Shown here piece after piece: positions 6,519-9,100 of a stretch of DNA of 9,100 nucleotides (position 1 is its first letter; every line of letters starts with the position of its first letter). The notes beneath the pieces were generated by a model. The model searched no databases, was not told where the DNA came from, and worked only from the letters and a program-made list of their open reading frames with translations. The position numbers and the translations under genes are program-made. The stretch is taken from positions 1 to 9,100 of the forward strand of contig CALCHD010000018.1 of assembly GCA_937901105.1 (NCBI GenBank), given 5' to 3'. This DNA is from an uncultured Bacteroidales bacterium. Its GTDB lineage: Bacteria; Bacteroidota; Bacteroidia; Bacteroidales; UBA932.

Positions 6519-6526
6519 TACATTTG
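6519..6526 (+). promoter_or_regulatory. Candidate Bacteroidetes -7 promoter element for the lysis genes
   Basis: TACATTTG matches the Bacteroidetes -7 consensus TAnnTTTG exactly. It lies in the 66-base gap between the small ORF and the first lysis-cassette gene, and a start point some 7-10 bases downstream would leave a leader of about 15-20 bases before ATG 6553. The -33 position (about 6496-6499, ttcc) matches TTTG only partly, so the promoter is plausible but not certain. Confidence 0.45.
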
Positions 6527-6552
6527 CATAAAATTGAACACAAAGCTTCTTA

Positions 6553-6888
6553 ATGAAAGAGATAATAACTAACATAGTTACTACAGTCTCAACGCTGGGC
6601 GGATGGGAAACAGCAAAGTATTTTGTAAACCGCAAGGCAAACGGGCGCATAGCTGAAGCAAAAGCAGACGGCTCGGAATTCAGTGTCATACGAGACACTA
6701 TGATATTTTTGCAGGAACAGTTGCGCGACAAGGAGAAAAGATTTGCGGAGCAGACAGAATTAGTTCGCAAACTTAATATTGAAAATCTTGAGCTAACACG
6801 CAAAATTGCAATGCTGGAAGCAGAGAGAGCAATGAAGCTATGTGAGAGAAGAAATTGTCCAACACGAGAGCCGCAGAGCGGATATTAA
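6553..6888 (+). CDS. Hypothetical coiled-coil protein of the lysis cassette
   Basis: This 111-residue protein precedes the endolysin. Residues 4-18 are fairly hydrophobic and could lie on or enter the membrane, but there is no clear full-length transmembrane helix. Residues 44-95 form a long charged helix with heptad-like spacing, a likely coiled coil. The end has Cys97 and Cys102 in 'LCERRNCPTREP', followed by 'QSGY'; a paired-Cys ending of this kind could bind metal or form a disulfide. Its place directly upstream of the lysozyme gene suggests a role in lysis, perhaps holin-associated, but a holin fold cannot be shown. The stop lies 10 bases before the preferred endolysin start. Confidence 0.75.
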   Translation: MKEIITNIVTTVSTLGGWETAKYFVNRKANGRIAEAKADGSEFSVIRDTMIFLQEQLRDKEKRFAEQTELVRKLNIENLELTRKIAMLEAERAMKLCERRNCPTREPQSGY

Positions 6889-6898
6889 AAAAGAAACA

Positions 6899-7336
6899 AT
6901 GAAAACAAGCCAGGAAGGAATAGACCTAATCAAAAAATTTGAAGATTTCAGCACAGAGGCATATATATGCCCAGCCGGAGTATTAACAATTGGTTACGGC
7001 CACACTAAGGGTGTTAAATATGGTGATACAATAACTAAAAAGGAAGCCGAGGATCTTCTTGCCCAAGATGTGCAGGAGTACGCTGAAGCTGTAGAAAAGT
7101 ACATCAATGTGCCGGTAACACAGAATCAGTTTGATGCACTTGTAAGCCTGTGCTACAATATAGGGAAGACAGGGTTCTTCAACTCTCCAGTAAGACGCCT
7201 GGTAAATGAGAATCCTGCACAGCTGGATAGAATTGAAACAGCTTTTAAAAAGCACAACAGATCCAGAGGTCAAGTGCTTCCTGGGCTTACAAGACGCAGG
7301 CAAGAAGAATTCCAACTTTACAAGAAAGATGAATAG
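6899..7336 (+). CDS. Phage endolysin, GH24 lysozyme (muramidase)
   Basis: The product cleaves the beta-1,4 bond between N-acetylmuramic acid and N-acetylglucosamine to break the cell wall at the end of infection. With the ATG at 6899 the protein has 145 residues, close to usual for T4/P21-type enzymes. The catalytic region reads 'KKFE' then 'AYICPAGVLTIGYGHT': E15, C24 and T30 match the Glu-Asp-Thr triad of T4 lysozyme in spacing (9 and 6), with Cys replacing Asp, a known variant in phage lysozymes. Later family landmarks are 'QNQFDALVSLCYNIG' and 'GLTRRRQEEF'. There is no signal peptide, so export by a holin is expected. A GTG at 6842 would extend the frame by 19 residues into the previous gene, but those residues do not fit the family. 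The gene overlaps the spanin-like gene by eight bases. Confidence 0.95.
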   Translation: MKTSQEGIDLIKKFEDFSTEAYICPAGVLTIGYGHTKGVKYGDTITKKEAEDLLAQDVQEYAEAVEKYINVPVTQNQFDALVSLCYNIGKTGFFNSPVRRLVNENPAQLDRIETAFKKHNRSRGQVLPGLTRRRQEEFQLYKKDE

Positions 7337-7799
7337 ATATACCATATTGGCCGTATTGGCATTGATGCTCTGCAGCTGTGGAACACAAAAGCGGTTGGCA
7401 AAAGAGCATAAACAACTGGATATTGCATATAGCGCACTTGATTCCTTGAATAAGGAATTAACAATTCATGCTCTTAGTAAAGATATCAAAACCATAGACG
7501 ACAAATCAAGAATTGTTGTTACAAAATACACAACTCCTGATTCATCCGGGAAACAGTCAATTGACTACACTGTTGTAATTGACAAAGCTGTAGAACAAAG
7601 TACAGAAACAACCGTAGAGAAGCATACGGAAGAAACGACGCAGAGCATCATCGCGGAAGAAAACATTGACAATTCCATTGTGCAGGTATCTGAAAAGGTA
7701 GATGATGCACCAGTTGTAAAGACGGTGAAAAACGTGAAATGGATTGTAGGTATGCTATTGATTGCATACATCATATACATAATAAGGAAAGCTGCTTAA
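7329..7799 (+). CDS. Putative unimolecular spanin (lipoprotein with C-terminal transmembrane helix)
   Basis: ATG 7329 gives 156 residues and overlaps the endolysin stop. Residues 1-17 form a lipoprotein signal: basic start MNR, hydrophobic 'ILAVLALML', then lipobox Leu14-Cys15-Ser16-Cys17 followed by Gly. Residues 18-137 are a hydrophilic Thr/Glu/Lys-rich periplasmic stretch, and 138-152 (WIVGMLLIAYIIYII) form one transmembrane helix followed by Arg-Lys. An outer-membrane lipid anchor plus an inner-membrane C-terminal helix is the layout of unimolecular spanins such as gp11 of phage T1, which join or fuse the two membranes in the last step of lysis. The position after the endolysin fits. The linker sequence is not one I recognise, so the call rests on architecture and context. 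An upstream in-frame extension to 7206 lies inside the endolysin gene and lacks a signal. Confidence 0.72.
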   Translation: MNRYTILAVLALMLCSCGTQKRLAKEHKQLDIAYSALDSLNKELTIHALSKDIKTIDDKSRIVVTKYTTPDSSGKQSIDYTVVIDKAVEQSTETTVEKHTEETTQSIIAEENIDNSIVQVSEKVDDAPVVKTVKNVKWIVGMLLIAYIIYIIRKAA

Positions 7800-7813
7800 A
7801 AAGCAGCCTTCCT
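7785..7813. terminator. Hairpin between convergent genes, possible bidirectional terminator
   Basis: Arms 7785-7797 (ending gctgctt) and 7801-7813 (starting aagcagc) pair over 13 positions around an AAA loop, with one A-C mismatch on the + strand that becomes a G-U pair in - strand RNA. The hairpin contains both convergent stop codons. No long T run follows on either strand, so termination strength is uncertain. Confidence 0.6.
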
Positions 7814-8857
7814 ATGTCTGATCAGCTCATTAGCTTCCTGGATATCTCGCGGCGTATATATGTCTGTCATAAGCAGGCTATGGTGTCTTGCCTGATTCCT
7901 TACAGACACTAGATCTGTATTATCTTTAATTAAATCTGTAATGCCTGTATCCTTGAGTGAGTAAAATTTGTATTCCTTCGGGAATTTCAATGCTTTACGG
8001 ACATAATTACTCCAGAAATCCCTGAACTGTTTATCAGACCTATATTCCTTGCCGGGCAACATTCCATTGCTGAAGAGATAATAACTTGACGGATATTTGA
8101 AAATATCCAAATCTACCATCAATGAAAGAACACAGTCAGGCAAAGTTATTGTACCATCCTTCTTGTTTTTCGCAACAGATTCACTCACGAAAATAGTTCC
8201 CTTTTTAACTGATATATCAGAGAGCTTTATAAAACTCATCTCCCTTGGCCTAATGAAGCAATAGTACAGGATATAACAAGCAAGAAGAAAATGTTTTTTA
8301 CGTTCAAGAGCGTAATCCTTCAGCCTGATCATATCTGAATCAGATATGACAGTCCTATTCTTCTTCATGGATTTCTTCTTGCCAAGAACAGACAATGACA
8401 CCGTAGGGTCGTTATCTATATATTGCTTCTGAAGGAGAAATTTAGCAAAAGTCTTAAGCCAAATGACATAATTGTCACGAGTAGTTCCTGAACGCCCAAG
8501 TTCAAGCCAGAGATGATCAATAAAACTATTGCACATCTGAGGATTGAACTGATAAATATACTCCTTCTTTACCTTGAGAGAGTCTTTCCACTCCAGGAAT
8601 ACCTTGAGCATAGAAATATACCCCTTGAAGGTCTTTGGCCTCATAATATCCTCTTCAACAAGTTTTGCCAGATATCTTTTATATGACTCAACAGCAAGTT
8701 CAAAAGTCGTGTAAGCATTTTCGCTCTCAAACTTAAGAAAAGGATTCCAGCCTACGCGAAGCTCCTCACTGATGCGTTCGCATAAGTCTTGAGCATATTT
8801 TCGCAGCTCTGTTTTTTTGTTTGAAATATGATTGATTTTTATGCGCTTTCTACGCAT
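7796..8857 (-). CDS. int: Tyrosine recombinase (phage integrase)
   Basis: This 353-residue enzyme is expected to recombine attP and attB for lysogeny. Residues 46-150 look like the SAM-like core-binding domain ('FELAVESYKRYLA', then 'TFKGYISMLKVFLEW'), and about 170-353 form the catalytic domain. Catalytic residues visible are R203 (in 'IRPREM'), a Lys in 'AKNKKDG' (about 230-233), H326 in 'ARHHS' and the nucleophile Y334 in 'TDIY'. The usual His-x-x-Arg box is 'YSLKDTG', giving Tyr299 and Lys302; such a substitution is frequent, from memory, in Bacteroidetes mobile-element integrases. The N-terminal 20 residues are very basic. Its stop overlaps that of the spanin-like gene by four bases. The start at 8857 lies only a few bases from the change to unrelated sequence, so its promoter is not within the phage part of this window. 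Confidence 0.94.
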   Translation of the reverse strand: MRRKRIKINHISNKKTELRKYAQDLCERISEELRVGWNPFLKFESENAYTTFELAVESYKRYLAKLVEEDIMRPKTFKGYISMLKVFLEWKDSLKVKKEYIYQFNPQMCNSFIDHLWLELGRSGTTRDNYVIWLKTFAKFLLQKQYIDNDPTVSLSVLGKKKSMKKNRTVISDSDMIRLKDYALERKKHFLLACYILYYCFIRPREMSFIKLSDISVKKGTIFVSESVAKNKKDGTITLPDCVLSLMVDLDIFKYPSSYYLFSNGMLPGKEYRSDKQFRDFWSNYVRKALKFPKEYKFYSLKDTGITDLIKDNTDLVSVRNQARHHSLLMTDIYTPRDIQEANELIRHRKAAF

Positions 8858-8860
8858 TGT

Positions 8861-8873
8861 CCCAGAAGCTGGG
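8861..8873. other. Small inverted repeat at the integrase-side junction (possible att core)
   Basis: CCCAG-aag-CTGGG is a perfect 5-bp inverted repeat lying between the integrase start codon and the topoisomerase-like coding sequence. Tyrosine recombinase core sites often have short inverted arms, and attachment sites usually lie next to the integrase gene. No second copy is present in the window to show a direct-repeat att pair, so this is a candidate only. Confidence 0.25.
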
Positions 8874-8875
8874 TC

Positions 8876-9100
8876 AAGGCAGGTAAAATCAATGGCGATA
8901 TGAAAAAAACGCCTTATGATAAAAAAGATACGGGTACAAGAATTAAGTGGCGCCCTGATTTAAAGGTTTTCACCGATATTGCCGTTCCGCTTGATTATTA
9001 CAAAGATATTCTTAAAAGACAAGCCGTTGTAAACGATGGACTTCTCTTTGTCTTAAAAGACCAAATAAGCGCTGCGCGTTTTGAAACCTATGAATTTCGC
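8876..9100 (+). CDS. Type II topoisomerase subunit B (GyrB/ParE-like) internal fragment
   Basis: An open frame runs to the right edge without a stop. The protein reads like the end of the GHKL ATPase and start of the transducer domain: a 'GKINGDM' turn, then 'KKDTGTRIKWRPDLKVF', which matches the family pattern 'GT-x-hydrophobic-x-F/W-x-PD-x-x-hydrophobic-F', followed by 'LKRQAVVNDGLLFVLKD', which matches the 'R-x-x-AFLN-x-G' helix and strand. In a full GyrB this would be about residues 150-230, so the ATP-binding N-terminal part is missing and is replaced by phage DNA. ATG 8900 lies in frame but is probably internal. Codon use (many ctt, gtt and gcc codons) differs from the phage genes. The sequence resembles clostridial more than Bacteroidales subunits; this last point is from memory of family sequences. 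Confidence 0.6.

Noticed and set aside
6258..6803. - strand open frame (about 180 codons) opposite the RT end and the coiled-coil gene
   Set aside because: It is antisense to two coding genes and a promoter gap; its Phe/Ser-rich product is what antisense reading of Lys/Glu-rich + strand genes gives.
7206..7328. Upstream extension of the spanin-like frame
   Set aside because: It lies wholly inside the endolysin gene and would bury the lipoprotein signal; ATG 7329 places the signal at the N terminus.
6842..7336. GTG 6842 as endolysin start
   Set aside because: The 19 extra residues overlap the previous gene by 47 bases and do not match the GH24 family; ATG 6899 lies 10 bases after the previous stop.
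9001..9008. - strand TATCTTTG as the integrase promoter
   Set aside because: It lies in the topoisomerase-like coding segment about 145 bases upstream of the integrase, in DNA that is probably not part of the phage.

Overview
The window is the late end of a temperate tailed-phage (prophage-like) genome. It carries a complete diversity-generating retroelement (DGR) and ends in an abrupt junction with unrelated DNA. A Bacteroidales host (gut Bacteroides-type) is the best guess for the phage. The reasons are little Shine-Dalgarno signal and A/T-rich leaders, one good TAnnTTTG promoter element, a Leu-x-Ser-Cys-Gly lipobox typical of that group, and the style of the variable protein and integrase. 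This host assignment is inference from family resemblance, not from a database search.

Layout. Positions 2-3766 hold five closely packed + strand structural genes: a truncated gene end, a 376-aa protein, a 131-aa acidic-tailed protein, a 341-aa protein, and a 336-aa tail-fibre-like protein with a short collagen-like Gly-Pro-x tract. Three of them share a recurring Ig-like 'Trp-aromatic' beta-sandwich pattern. Positions 3785-6383 are the DGR: a 255-aa variable protein ending in a C-type-lectin-like domain with the variable repeat (VR, 4431-4540), an Avd-like accessory protein, the template repeat (TR, 5029-5138) inside a presumed non-coding RNA, and the DGR reverse transcriptase. VR and TR align without gaps over 110 bp and differ at 17 positions. 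Every difference lies at a TR adenine, and 11 of the 12 Asn (AAY) codons of TR are altered. This is the direct signature of adenine-directed mutagenic retrohoming, and the altered residues would lie in the ligand-binding face of a protein at the tip of the tail.

A 58-aa ORF overlaps the end of the reverse transcriptase gene. After it come a promoter candidate and a lysis cassette (6553-7799): a coiled-coil protein with a Cys pair, a GH24 endolysin, and a protein with the layout of a unimolecular spanin (lipobox at the N terminus, one transmembrane helix at the C terminus). A tyrosine recombinase (7796-8857, - strand) converges on the lysis cassette. Their stop codons overlap inside a strong hairpin that may terminate both transcripts.

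Right of the integrase start the sequence changes character. About 225 bases encode, in frame to the window edge, the transducer-region start of a GyrB/ParE-type topoisomerase that looks more clostridial than Bacteroidales. This is either a real attachment junction or a chimeric assembly.

Working model (inference): the tail proteins display the DGR-diversified lectin domain, which lets the phage change receptor binding. The lysis genes release it across a Gram-negative envelope, and the integrase handles lysogeny.
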